From Holophagales bacterium (lineage in GTDB: Bacteria > Acidobacteriota > Thermoanaerobaculia > UBA5066), in NCBI GenBank assembly GCA_016716705.1, contig JADJVF010000008.1:132194-196193 (forward strand): DNA of 64,000 nucleotides. The letters run 5' to 3'. Under the pieces are notes generated by a model. That model made no database searches and was not told the origin of the DNA. It saw only the letters and a program-made list of their open reading frames with translations. This document shows, in pieces, positions 38,112 through 47,300 of the stretch. Numbering within the stretch: position 1 is the first letter of the stretch; each line of letters starts with the position of its first letter. A program made the position numbers and the translations under genes.

Positions 38112-39053
38112 TCACGATCGGAGATTGATGACGTTCCGGAAATCGAAGACCTCGAGGTAGGCCCTCAGGTTCCGGAAGTCGGGATAGAGCGAAGCGAGGC
38201 GGTCGAAGTAGTCGCGGGCGGCATCCTCGTCGCCGCCGAGGTGGCTTGCTTCTCCGAGGAGGTAGAGGACGTTTCTCTCGACGGTGTCGTCGCCGGAGAG
38301 GGGGGTGCGCTCGAGGCACGCCTCTCCGAAGTAGCGGGCCTCTTCGTAGCGGTCGCCCTTGAGGTAGCCGAAGCAGAGGTCCATGAGCGGGAACACCGAG
38401 TAAGCGGTTGCGCCGGCCTTCTCGACCGTCTCGAGGGCTTCGTGGACCAGAGGAAGCCCTTCCGACGTGCGGTCGAGGGCGATGAGGCAGTAGCCGAGGT
38501 TGTCCTGCCAGAGCGCCCGGGCGAGGGCCGGAACGCGTGCGGGGGGAGCCGAGACCTCGAGAGCGCGGCGATAGCACTGAGCCGCCTCCTCGAACCGGCT
38601 GTCCACGGCGAGGAGCGTCCCTTCGATGCTCGCGGCGCCCGCAACGAGGAGCGGGTCACCGATCTCGGCGGCGTGCTGGCGGGCGATCCGCGCGTAGAAC
38701 GCGGCCTTGCGGAAGTCGCGCTTCAGCTCGTAGATACGAGCCGTTCCGAATGCGGCCCGGAAGGTGGTCTGGCTCTCGCGGGCACGGAGGAGGATTCTCT
38801 TCAGCTCGACGAGCTCGATGTCGGCGGGACCAGCCTCGGCTGCCGCGGCGGCGCGGCAGGAGAAGATCCAGTCGACGAAGGACGGATCGCCCGTCTCGCG
38901 GGCCGTCTCCAGGGCGGTGTCGTACCGCCCCAGGGCTGCGGCGTACTCGCCCTTCTCGAGGAAGGCGATCGCTTCCGAGCGCAGCCCCTCGGACCGGCTT
39001 CGGAGCGTGGTGTCATCGCAGGGGGAAGCGGTCATCTCGTCTCTCGTCTTCAC
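38112..39053 (-). CDS. TPR repeat protein
   Basis: A 313-residue cytosolic protein made of about six tetratricopeptide-like repeats, for instance EAIAFLEKGEYAAALGRYDTAL, RKAAFYARIARQHA, EEAAQCYRRALEV and ARYFGEACLERT. It has no signal peptide and no enzyme domain, so it is probably a protein-protein scaffold. GTG 39053 overlaps the Xre stop as GTGA, making a coupled Xre-TPR unit; ATG 39035 is an alternative. A fused Xre-TPR organisation is known in peptide-responsive regulators (Rgg/PlcR type), where the TPR part binds a peptide; the split arrangement here recalls that, which is inference. Confidence 0.8.
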   Translation of the reverse strand: MKTRDEMTASPCDDTTLRSRSEGLRSEAIAFLEKGEYAAALGRYDTALETARETGDPSFVDWIFSCRAAAAAEAGPADIELVELKRILLRARESQTTFRAAFGTARIYELKRDFRKAAFYARIARQHAAEIGDPLLVAGAASIEGTLLAVDSRFEEAAQCYRRALEVSAPPARVPALARALWQDNLGYCLIALDRTSEGLPLVHEALETVEKAGATAYSVFPLMDLCFGYLKGDRYEEARYFGEACLERTPLSGDDTVERNVLYLLGEASHLGGDEDAARDYFDRLASLYPDFRNLRAYLEVFDFRNVINLRS

Positions 39054-39532
39054 TCGGGCCGGCCCGATCCGGCGGGGCGCCCGAACGGGAGCAGCGGGCC
39101 GGCAGGGGCCGGCTCCGGTTCGGCGGGGGACTCTTCGGGCCGCCACCGCGGCTGACGATTCTGCTGCTGGATCTTCTTGAAGGCGATGAAGTCGCGCACT
39201 TCGTGGCGGGAGCTCTCGTCCAGCTCCTCGAAGTCGGCGACGAGGAGCTGCGTCTCCGTGGCGGCGTCCGGCGGCGCGACCTCTTCGACGTCTCCGGCAT
39301 CGGTGGCCGGCTCCTCGAAGAAGTGGCTCATCGAAAGCTCGAAGACCTGGAGGATCCGGAAGAGAGTGTCGAGGCCGACCTTGTATTCGCCGTTCTCCAT
39401 CCGCGAGAGGTCCGACTGCGTCACGCCGATCCGACCGGCGAGGTCGGCCTGGGTCAGGCGGCGGCTCTTCCGTATTTGACGGATCTTTTGCCCGACCACG
39501 ATAATCTGCGAACGGCGCACGGTGGCACTCAT
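39050..39532 (-). CDS. Xre-family helix-turn-helix regulator
   Basis: A 160-residue regulator. The N-terminal HTH_3 domain (residues 12-70) reads GQKIRQIRKSRRLTQADLAGR and GVTQSDLSRMENGEYKV, with FRILQVFELSMSHFF as the closing helix. The second half is an acidic stretch with FEELDESSRHEVRDFIAFKKIQ, a helix seen in some stress and sporulation regulators, then a Pro-rich tail. ATG 39532 is the only start that keeps the HTH at the usual distance. It is first gene of a Xre-TPR-exported protein operon and may autoregulate at the promoter 39552-39579. Confidence 0.9.
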   Translation of the reverse strand: MSATVRRSQIIVVGQKIRQIRKSRRLTQADLAGRIGVTQSDLSRMENGEYKVGLDTLFRILQVFELSMSHFFEEPATDAGDVEEVAPPDAATETQLLVADFEELDESSRHEVRDFIAFKKIQQQNRQPRWRPEESPAEPEPAPAGPLLPFGRPAGSGRPE

Positions 39533-39551
39533 CGACACGTACTCGAAGCTA

Positions 39552-39579
39552 AGATTAGGCTCTCCCGGGTCCCTGTCAA
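39552..39579 (-). promoter_or_regulatory. Candidate promoter of the Xre operon
   Basis: TTGACA (39579-39574 on the minus strand) is a perfect -35; 16 bases on is TAATCT, a fair -10. Transcription would start just before the Xre ATG at 39532. Confidence 0.45.
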
Positions 39580-39616
39580 GTGAATCCTCGAAACCTGCGC
39601 GCACCTTGCGCCCCTC

Positions 39617-40384
39617 TTGAGACGAAACCTGTTCCTCCTGTCCGAGCTCGTCCGACGCGACCTTTCGGTCCGGTATGCGGGGAGCTTTGGTGGCGCCTCC
39701 TGGGCGCTCCTCAATCCGCTCATCCTGTGCGGCCTCTATAGCCTCGTCTTCTCTCTCATCGTCCGGATCGCGCCCCCTTCCGACTTCCGGGGGACTTATA
39801 CCGAATTCCTTCTGGCCGGCCTCCTGCCGTGGCTCGGCCTGCAGGACGCCCTGGTTCGAAGCGCGTCGGCGGTGACCGACCAGGCACACCTCGTCAAGAA
39901 GATGTCGTTTCCGGTCGGGCTCCTCGTCGTGGCGAGTCTCCTTTCGGCCCTCGTCCTCCAGGCGGCGGGCCTCTGCGTGTTCGCGATCCTGTCCGGCAGC
40001 TTCGGTGCAGGGGAGATTCACCTCCTCCCGCTCGCCCTCGGGTTCGCCTTCCAGGCGCTGCTGCTGGCTGGCCCCGCCTTTGCTTTGGCTGCCGCCAGCG
40101 TGCTGTTTCGAGATCTCGCCCAGCTGATAGGCCCTCTCCTGACGGTCGTCTTCTATCTGACACCGATCCTCTACCCGGAGTCCGCCGTTCCGCCGGCCCT
40201 GGCCTGGGCGCTCGACGCCAATCCCGTCCGCGGTGTCGTGGGGCTCTTTCGGGCAGGCCTAATTGGCACTGAAGCGCCGCCCCTGGGGCGCATCCTCCCC
40301 TGGGCGGCTGTTTTCGCCGTGCTAGCATTTCTCGGACGTCGGCTTTTCGAGCGGAGCCGGAAGAGCTTCGCCGATGTCCTCTGA
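39617..40384 (+). CDS. ABC-2 type permease of the polysaccharide/O-antigen export (Wzm/TagG) class
   Basis: A 255-residue six-helix membrane protein. LSELVRRDLSVRYAGSFGG at the N-terminus, then WALLNPLILCGLYSLVF, and the segment FYLTPILYPES are hallmarks of the Wzm/TagG permeases that export polysaccharide chains with a separate ATPase. No ATPase gene (Wzt/TagH) or glycosyltransferase is adjacent, so it may be cut off from its partner or use one elsewhere. The start is TTG 39617. Divergent from the Xre operon; the FG-GAP lipoprotein gene follows. Confidence 0.88.
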   Translation: MRRNLFLLSELVRRDLSVRYAGSFGGASWALLNPLILCGLYSLVFSLIVRIAPPSDFRGTYTEFLLAGLLPWLGLQDALVRSASAVTDQAHLVKKMSFPVGLLVVASLLSALVLQAAGLCVFAILSGSFGAGEIHLLPLALGFAFQALLLAGPAFALAAASVLFRDLAQLIGPLLTVVFYLTPILYPESAVPPALAWALDANPVRGVVGLFRAGLIGTEAPPLGRILPWAAVFAVLAFLGRRLFERSRKSFADVL

Positions 40385-40454
40385 AAAGCGTCGTCCAGGT
40401 CTCCACCGGATCCCGGGCCTGAATCCGGGGTTTCTCTGCGTCTCAGGAGTTGCC

Positions 40455-42209
40455 GTGAAAAGACTCGTTCTCGTTCTTCCTCTCGTCTCTTTCCTCGTCG
40501 CGGCGGGCTGCTCGTCGTCGCCGAAGGCCGAAGTCCCTCCCGCGTCGGCGAAGGCCGAGGCCGGTACGCCCTCTCCCGAGGTGGTGGAGAGGGAGCGTCA
40601 GCTGACCGAACAGGCTCGCCTGCAGATGGGCCTTCCGCCCTCGAGCGCCGAGAGTGGGGAAGAGGGCCGCCAGGAGTGGATCATCTTCGAGGACAAGGCC
40701 ACGGGGAAGAAGCTCCAGCGCATCCCGAAGCACCAGACGATCATGCTCGTCGACGGCAAGGTCCGGCATTCGATGCTGCCGCGGAGCTCGCCGGGGCTCC
40801 AGCTCGTGCGCGAAGACGAGCATTATTACTACGTCGCCGCGGTGGAGCCGGTCCGGCCGACCGCGACGGTCGCCGGCACGGAAGCGCCTCCCGAAGGCCT
40901 CCAGAAGATCGTCGAGCTTCCGCCCGAGGAATACGAGCCCGTGACGCCCGCCGCGTCCCGCATCCGGCTGTCCTTCGAAGAGAAGTCCGAGGGCCTGCCG
41001 AAGAGCGGTTTCTGGCGCTCGAACATGGCCGTGGCCGACATGGACGGGGACGGCCGTCCCGAGATCGTTGCGACGCCCCCGCGACTCGCCGTGGGGGGGT
41101 TCCGCATCTTCCGGTTCGACGGGGACCGCTGGACAGCCGTCGAGCCCCAGTTCGAGTCCGAAGAGGGGCTCGGCTTCGCGTACGGCGGAGTCGCCGTCGC
41201 CGACCTGAACGGCGACGGGAAGCCGGACGTTCTCTCGGCCGGTCACGGGGCCGGTCCCGTCGTGGCTTTCAACCAGGGGGGGTACCGCTTCCGGGTCGAA
41301 TCGCGCGGGCTGCCCAGGGAAATGAGCTCCCGTGCCGTCGCCGCCGGGGACCTCGACGGGGACGGGAAGGTCGATGTCATCGCCCTCTCGGACGAGCCGG
41401 AGGCTTCGCGGATGAAGGGGCCGGGACAGCAGCTGAAGCCTCCTTCGTCGGGGACGCCGCAGGCCCCCGAGCCGGGGGTGTACGAGAAGGGCCACGACCT
41501 CCGCGTCTTCCTCGCCTCTCCCGACGGCCGTTACGAACAGAATCTCAAGGGCCTCGAGAGGACCTGCTTCGGCTACAGCCTCGAGGTGGCGGCCCCGGCA
41601 CGAGACGGGGGGCTGCCCTTCTTCGTCTCGGATTGCCGGCGGATCGGGGGGCGGACCGTCCTCTACGAATGGGACCGCGCCGCGCGGTCGTCGGTCCTCC
41701 GGGGTCTCGACATGACCGAGCGCTACAGCCTCCACGTCGGAGCGGCGCTGGGGACCTGGGCCGGCAAGCCCGCGGCGTTCGTCTCTTACGCCAAGGGGAA
41801 CCCCGCGGTTGCCTCCGTCAAGTCGATGAACGGCCACGGCGTCTCCATCTACTACCGCGAGGGAACGGACTGGAAGAGGAAGCGGCTGATCAAGGTCATC
41901 GAGGAGAAGGGGGGCACCGAGTCCAAGGGCCTCGGAGTCGGGGACCTGGACGGAGACGGCCGCGACGACGTCGTGTGGGCCGACGTCTCAACGGGCAGGG
42001 TCCGCACATTCTTCCAGACGGCCCGCGGGGAGTTCGAGGAGCTGGACCCCTCCCTCCAGCCGCGCTTCGTGAACCACTCCATGTCGGTCAAGGTCGTCGA
42101 CGTCGACGGGGACGGCCGGAACGACATCGTCCTCATGTACGAGTACCGGTCCACCGACCGGACCCGTGCCGGGGGGCTCCGGTACTTCCGGAACCTGGGG
42201 CCGGGCTGA
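40455..42209 (+). CDS. FG-GAP/VCBS-repeat lipoprotein
   Basis: A 584-residue lipoprotein with lipobox LVAAGC (Cys 19). An 80-residue linker rich in Glu/Lys is followed by a beta-propeller of FG-GAP repeats, each with a DxDxDG calcium loop: MADMDGDGRPEIV, VADLNGDGKPDVL, AGDLDGDGKVDVI, VGDLDGDGRDDVV and VVDVDGDGRNDIV. Integrin-like propellers of this type bind proteins or polysaccharides at the cell surface. GTG 40455 has AGGAG six bases upstream. The preceding ABC permease ends 70 bases earlier and could be cotranscribed. Confidence 0.85.
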   Translation: MKRLVLVLPLVSFLVAAGCSSSPKAEVPPASAKAEAGTPSPEVVERERQLTEQARLQMGLPPSSAESGEEGRQEWIIFEDKATGKKLQRIPKHQTIMLVDGKVRHSMLPRSSPGLQLVREDEHYYYVAAVEPVRPTATVAGTEAPPEGLQKIVELPPEEYEPVTPAASRIRLSFEEKSEGLPKSGFWRSNMAVADMDGDGRPEIVATPPRLAVGGFRIFRFDGDRWTAVEPQFESEEGLGFAYGGVAVADLNGDGKPDVLSAGHGAGPVVAFNQGGYRFRVESRGLPREMSSRAVAAGDLDGDGKVDVIALSDEPEASRMKGPGQQLKPPSSGTPQAPEPGVYEKGHDLRVFLASPDGRYEQNLKGLERTCFGYSLEVAAPARDGGLPFFVSDCRRIGGRTVLYEWDRAARSSVLRGLDMTERYSLHVGAALGTWAGKPAAFVSYAKGNPAVASVKSMNGHGVSIYYREGTDWKRKRLIKVIEEKGGTESKGLGVGDLDGDGRDDVVWADVSTGRVRTFFQTARGEFEELDPSLQPRFVNHSMSVKVVDVDGDGRNDIVLMYEYRSTDRTRAGGLRYFRNLGPG

Positions 42210-42271
42210 GGTCCGAAAAAGGGGCGTCCGAGAGGCGTATGGCGTATTCGCATATTTCTCTTCCCGTTCTC

Positions 42272-42300
42272 TTGACTTTTCGGAATAGCGCCCCTACCCT
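42272..42300 (+). promoter_or_regulatory. Candidate promoter for the exported protein at 42492
   Basis: TTGACT (42272-42277), 17 bases, then TACCCT (42295-42300), giving a leader of about 185 bases. The -10 is poor. The gap 42210-42491 (282 bases) holds nothing else that I recognise. Confidence 0.3.
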
Positions 42301-42491
42301 TCGAGCAGCAGCATGAGTGTGACCGCTTTCTCCTGCGTATTGGCCCGCCAGACAGGCTCTGCCGGTCGCAGGGTTGGTTTCGACCAGTCTTTTATCGAAT
42401 ACACGGGAGGTGATTCGGTATCGGGGGCGTATCAGGCTCTCAGTCGTCGTCTTTTCCCATCGATCACATCGAATCAGCAGGAGTGGAAATA

Positions 42492-44039
42492 ATGAAGAAG
42501 TTCACCGTATTGGTGGCCCTGGCTCTCCTCGCGGCGACGGGGACCGGCTACGCCGTGACGTGCGCCTATGACAACGTCCCGGGTGCCACTCTCCTCGTGC
42601 CGTATTTCAAGGTGTCCCGCAATGGCGCCACGGTTGACACGCCCACCATCCCGGCGGGCGGCGTCGACACGATCGTCGCCATCACGAACGTCTCCGAGTG
42701 GGGCGTCATCGCCCACTGGACCGTCTGGAACAAGCAGTCCGCCCCGGTCGTCGACTGGAACGTGCCCCTCACGGGCTACGACGTCGCCACCGCGAGCGTC
42801 CGCGACATCCTGAACGGCAAGCTCAACTTCAACACCAACACCCAGGTCCTCATCAACGGGATCGACCCGTGCATCGCGCCCTCCAAGCACGGCAACACCC
42901 AGACCCGGTACATCCGCTTCACCAACCCCGACAGCTACAACCGGCCGACGGGCGACCGGACGGATGCCGAGTACTCCGTCTACCTCAACCCCGCTTTCGA
43001 CGGCGAGTTCAAGAAGAACATCTGGGACTCCCTTGACGAGAGCTACGACGTCACCGAGCTCAACGGCCCCGGCGCCAACGACACCGACAACCCGGCTTGC
43101 GGCGTTTCGCGCAAGACGCCCGACGTCCTCGCGGGCGACTTCACGGGCTACATCACGATCGACGTCGTGAACTTCTGCACCCGCCGGTTCCCCGACGAAG
43201 CGCAGTTCTACTACAACGACGCCATCGCGACGGTTGGCTGGGACGAGAACGGCGGCCCGAACGTCCTGATCGGCGACTACTTCTTCATCGATCCGGCGCC
43301 CCAGGGTGGCAACATCTCTGGCGACGCGATGGTCTCCCTCGAGTTCGACGCCCGTCTCAACGACTGGCGCGCCGACGAAGACAAGACCTTCTACGCCCGT
43401 TTCAACCGCCACACGACGTCTGAAGGCACGGGCATCACGGACCTCGTCCCCGCCGGCGCCTTCTGGGGTTCCTACGCGTTCCTCCACGGCGACGGCCGCG
43501 AGCCTCTCGGCGCTGCCTACGGCTTCCGCTACCTCAACGACGCCGCCAACGGCCTGACCAGCTGGGCGACGGTGTGGCGCTCCGACCTGTGGGACACGGT
43601 TGTCGATGCGCAGGGCCCGACCGTCCGGTCGAACCTCTGCAGCAACGCCTACATGTCCCAGCCCGTCAGCATCGCGATCTTCGACAACGACGAGAACCTG
43701 GTCCAGGGCGAGCCGGGCGGCCCGCTCCCGTCGGGCGACGATCCGGGCGCCGAGCCTGGCATCTACATCCCCTGGGAAGCCCAGCGCGTTGCCATCACCG
43801 GGAACACCGACATCTTCCTCAGCACGACCTTCAAGGGCGGCTGGATCTCGGTTTACTTCCCCTACGAGTGGTCCGCTCAGTACAACCAGGCGTGGGTCGG
43901 CATCCAGCACTCCGCCCCCGGCCTGAACGTCAGCGTCGGCCACAACGCCACGCTTCTCGACAACCAGTTCCTCTGCCCGGGCAACATCTTTGTTGACGCC
44001 GGCAACGTCATCTCTGGCGTTGTTGTTGGCGCCGAGTAA
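42492..44039 (+). CDS. Exported protein of unknown function, probably abundant
   Basis: A 515-residue protein with a signal peptide (KKFTVLVALALLAATGTGYA) and a mature part beginning TCAYDNVPGATLLVPYF. It is Asn/Asp/Tyr/Trp-rich, almost free of Lys, and has at least eight Cys. The N-terminal segment (VDTIVAITNVSEWGVIAHWTVWN) resembles the SDLSIFNPG-type modules at the end of the PKD protein downstream, as if both use one beta-sandwich fold. Codons end predominantly in C, the ribosome binding site AGGAG is ideal and a very strong terminator follows, all suggesting high expression. No name known to me. Confidence 0.75.
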   Translation: MKKFTVLVALALLAATGTGYAVTCAYDNVPGATLLVPYFKVSRNGATVDTPTIPAGGVDTIVAITNVSEWGVIAHWTVWNKQSAPVVDWNVPLTGYDVATASVRDILNGKLNFNTNTQVLINGIDPCIAPSKHGNTQTRYIRFTNPDSYNRPTGDRTDAEYSVYLNPAFDGEFKKNIWDSLDESYDVTELNGPGANDTDNPACGVSRKTPDVLAGDFTGYITIDVVNFCTRRFPDEAQFYYNDAIATVGWDENGGPNVLIGDYFFIDPAPQGGNISGDAMVSLEFDARLNDWRADEDKTFYARFNRHTTSEGTGITDLVPAGAFWGSYAFLHGDGREPLGAAYGFRYLNDAANGLTSWATVWRSDLWDTVVDAQGPTVRSNLCSNAYMSQPVSIAIFDNDENLVQGEPGGPLPSGDDPGAEPGIYIPWEAQRVAITGNTDIFLSTTFKGGWISVYFPYEWSAQYNQAWVGIQHSAPGLNVSVGHNATLLDNQFLCPGNIFVDAGNVISGVVVGAE

Positions 44040-44066
44040 GCTCTCGTAGATTCCGGGTTTTCCCGG

Positions 44067-44105
44067 GGGGGCGGACGGCTTCGGCCGCCCGCCCCCTTTT
44101 CCTTT
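44067..44105 (+). terminator. Intrinsic terminator with UUCG tetraloop
   Basis: A stem of 13 positions (one mismatch) from 44067-44079 to 44084-44096 closes a TTCG loop, the most stable RNA tetraloop, and is followed by TTTTCCTTTTT. It ends the gene at 42492. Between it and the next gene (44340) I see nothing else. Confidence 0.9.
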
Positions 44106-44339
44106 TTCGCCCGGCACGAGCCATCGCCTGCATGAAGGCGGATCGGACGGATCCGAACGCGTCCATCCAGGAGTCGGGAGGCCCATCGGGCGGAGACGAT
44201 CGAGTCGGGGTTCGTGCTTGCTTCCCGAGCCCCCCCCTCCTAAAATCTCTGAGGTTCTTCATCGCCCTCGGGCCACCGACCGGAACCGGCGGGCATTCTT
44301 TTCTTATTCTTCTTGGGGTGTCTCTTCATAGGGGGTTCC

Positions 44340-47300
44340 ATGATTCGAATCGTTCCGTTCAGGCGTCCGTGGCTCGCCACCTCGCTGACTCTCGGGCTTG
44401 GCCTGGTATCGATCCTGCCTTCGGTCTCCGCTCAGGCTCAGTGCGACCTCACGCAGGCGCCGTACCAGTTCGCCCCACCGCAGGTCTTTCCTCGAATGGG
44501 TCTGCGTGCGACCGTCTTCAGCCTGAATCTGGCGCAGGATCGTTCGACCCCGATGCTGTCGATCAAATACAACTACGGGTTCATGACCTGGAACCTGGTG
44601 AACGGGACCCCCGCTCCCGGAGAGTGGACGCTGAAGGACCTCCGGGACGCCCCGGAGAAGTACCCCGTGAGCGGAGACTCGGGAGGGCGCTCGGGTGAGA
44701 CCGTTCTTTCGACGGACGGTGCGCGCGCGCTGACCGGCTGGAACGACCCCGGCTTCGGCGTGGTGGCGATGACCCTGAAGCCGACAGGCTACAGCGGAGG
44801 CGGGGACTACCCTCCCGGCGGGTCGGCGAACGCGGTCGTGAAGGTCGACGGTCCCCGCTATCTCGCCCTTTCCGGGAACAGCGTCGGCTCGATCTACGTC
44901 GCGGACATCACGAGCATTCAGACGTCAGTGCCCGCGCTACCGGCCAATTCGATTCCATCCGAGCTTGCCCACAGGATGGCGGGAACCTGGGCGACCCTTC
45001 GCGTGACGCCGATCGAGGGCGGCAGTCGGACCTTTGTTGGAGTGTCGACCGTCAGGGGCGTCGCGATAGGGGAATTGAGGCTGCCGGGTGCTGCCGTCCC
45101 CAACCTCTCGAAGAATTTTATCTGGTACGAGTTTTCCGCAGCGGCCCTCGGCCTTCCGGCTGACAAGAAGCTCCGCTGGGCGGATTTCGCAGTTCACCCC
45201 GTCGACGGCGGAATCTACATTCTCGCCGAAGCCTACACGGGTGGGACGACGGGCGACTATGCGGTGGCGGTGTCCCTCTCCCGAATGACTCCCGAAACGG
45301 GTGTCCTGGAAGTGCAGGGGGTCTATACGCCCCCAACGAACACGATCGGTTGGCCTCAAGGGGCCCTGGTTCCCTCCGACACCGGTCTCCTGGCGTTCTT
45401 TCTCCACAACCCGCCGGGCAGCGCGGTATCCAAGCTCCACGTCAGGCCGTCCGGATCGGGTTTTGCCACCGATAATCTCGCCCAGAACATCTCCTGGTCC
45501 GTGCCGAAGATCGACGATTTCAGGGTGCAGAAGTTCGGCGTCGGGAAGTACACCCTCTACCTCGCGAATACGGACTACGTCGAGGCTGCGCAGGTCACGT
45601 GCGCCCAGGGCCCGACGCCGGCCGTCGCGACGCTCAAGGTCCGCACGGTCTCGCGGACCGGCAGCTACGGTCGAGGTGCCGGACAACGGCAGCGCCTTCC
45701 TGGGCGACAAGCTCCGCGTCGAGCCGACCTTCAGCCCTTCGAACCAGGTGCTGCTCGACTGGGGGCTCGACTACAACTACCACGGCCTCGGCAGCCTCGA
45801 CTACAAGGCAGCGGTCCCGAATCTGGCGCAGCCGGACGTGTCGGGCACGGGTCCGTCCGTTCCGCTCTCCCAGTACACGGTGTACGGGCCCTGCGACAAT
45901 CGGGCCGGTGGGACTCCGGCGGACGGCACCGCCTGCTGGACGTCGGTGACGACCAACAGCACCCAGACGACGGGCGCCCCTCCCGCAGCGGACTTTCCCC
46001 TGAGTCCCGCCGCGGGATTCTCCAAGCAGCTGAAGACCGCCTTCGAGGTTCGGAACGCGCTGAACCCGGACGGGACGTCCTCGATCGCGGAGCACCGGAT
46101 CAACTGGAAGGTGCCGGCCGCTCGCCTGAAGTCCACGGCGATCCTCTCGGGCGGAATCGTCACGGACGACTCCGAGGGGAGCCCGATCCCGACCGGCTAC
46201 AAGTGGTACTTCGCTTCGACGCCGGGCGCCAGCACCCTCACCCTCCGGGCCTCATGCACGGGAAACACCTGCAACCCGGGCCTCTCGCTGTCCGGCTCCT
46301 ACCGCTACTGGGTCACGGCTTCGTACGACGGCGGCTTCACGACCCCGGGTTGCCCGGGCCTGAGCGGCGACGGCCAGACCTGCAGCGGTGACCCCCTGAA
46401 GACGGTCTCCGTCACCGACGTCGTCCTCGGCTTCACGGTTCCCGGAACCGTCTACGTCGGCACCGGCACGTTCAGCGTTCCGAGCTCCTCCCTGAAAGGC
46501 GCCGTCGAGGGCTGCGACGGAGCGAGCGGCTTCTCCTACGACCTCTGCTCCGGGAGCGGTGCCGCGTGCGCGGAAGGCAACTACGAGGGAACTGGACTGT
46601 CCCTGTCTGGAGACCCGTTTGCCGGAGGCTCCCTGCTGATTCCCAAGCCGGCAGAGGGCACCTGGGGAATCCGGATCCGGTACCAGTACGCCCCGGCGGG
46701 CGGCTGCGCGAGCAAGTCCACGGCGAAGTGGCCGGCCGACGGTTCCGCGGCCCCGGTCGTCGTGAGCAGGACGCTCCCGACGATCCAGCTCACCAACTCG
46801 AGCGGCGTCGCCCTTTGTTCGTACCACCCGATCTACGGGGAGACCTGTGCGATCGAGACGGGCCAGACGGGAAAGGCCTACGCCTACGTCGACGGTGTGC
46901 AGGACCCTGCACCTCCCGCGATCAGCTGGACCTTCGGAAGCGGGGCGACGGGGACTGGCCAGGGAGCCACGTTCTCCTACTCCACGGCCGGAACGTACAC
47001 GGTGACCCTGAACGGCTACGGCTCCCCGGTGACGAGGCAGATCACCGCCTCAGCGCCCCCCCCGCCCGTGACCGATCCTCTCGGCGTCTCGAGCTTCAAC
47101 GTCTCGAACCAGTCGCCGACGACCGGGACGACGGTCACGTTCTCGTGCGGAGCGACCGGGGGCACGCCGCCGTACCAGTACCGTTTCGACTACGGCGACG
47201 GCCAGAGCCGGGGCTTCTCCTCGTCGTCGTCGGCGTTTCACTCGTATTCGAACGCGGGCACGTACTACGCCTTCTGCCAGATCAGCGACGCGGCGCTGAA

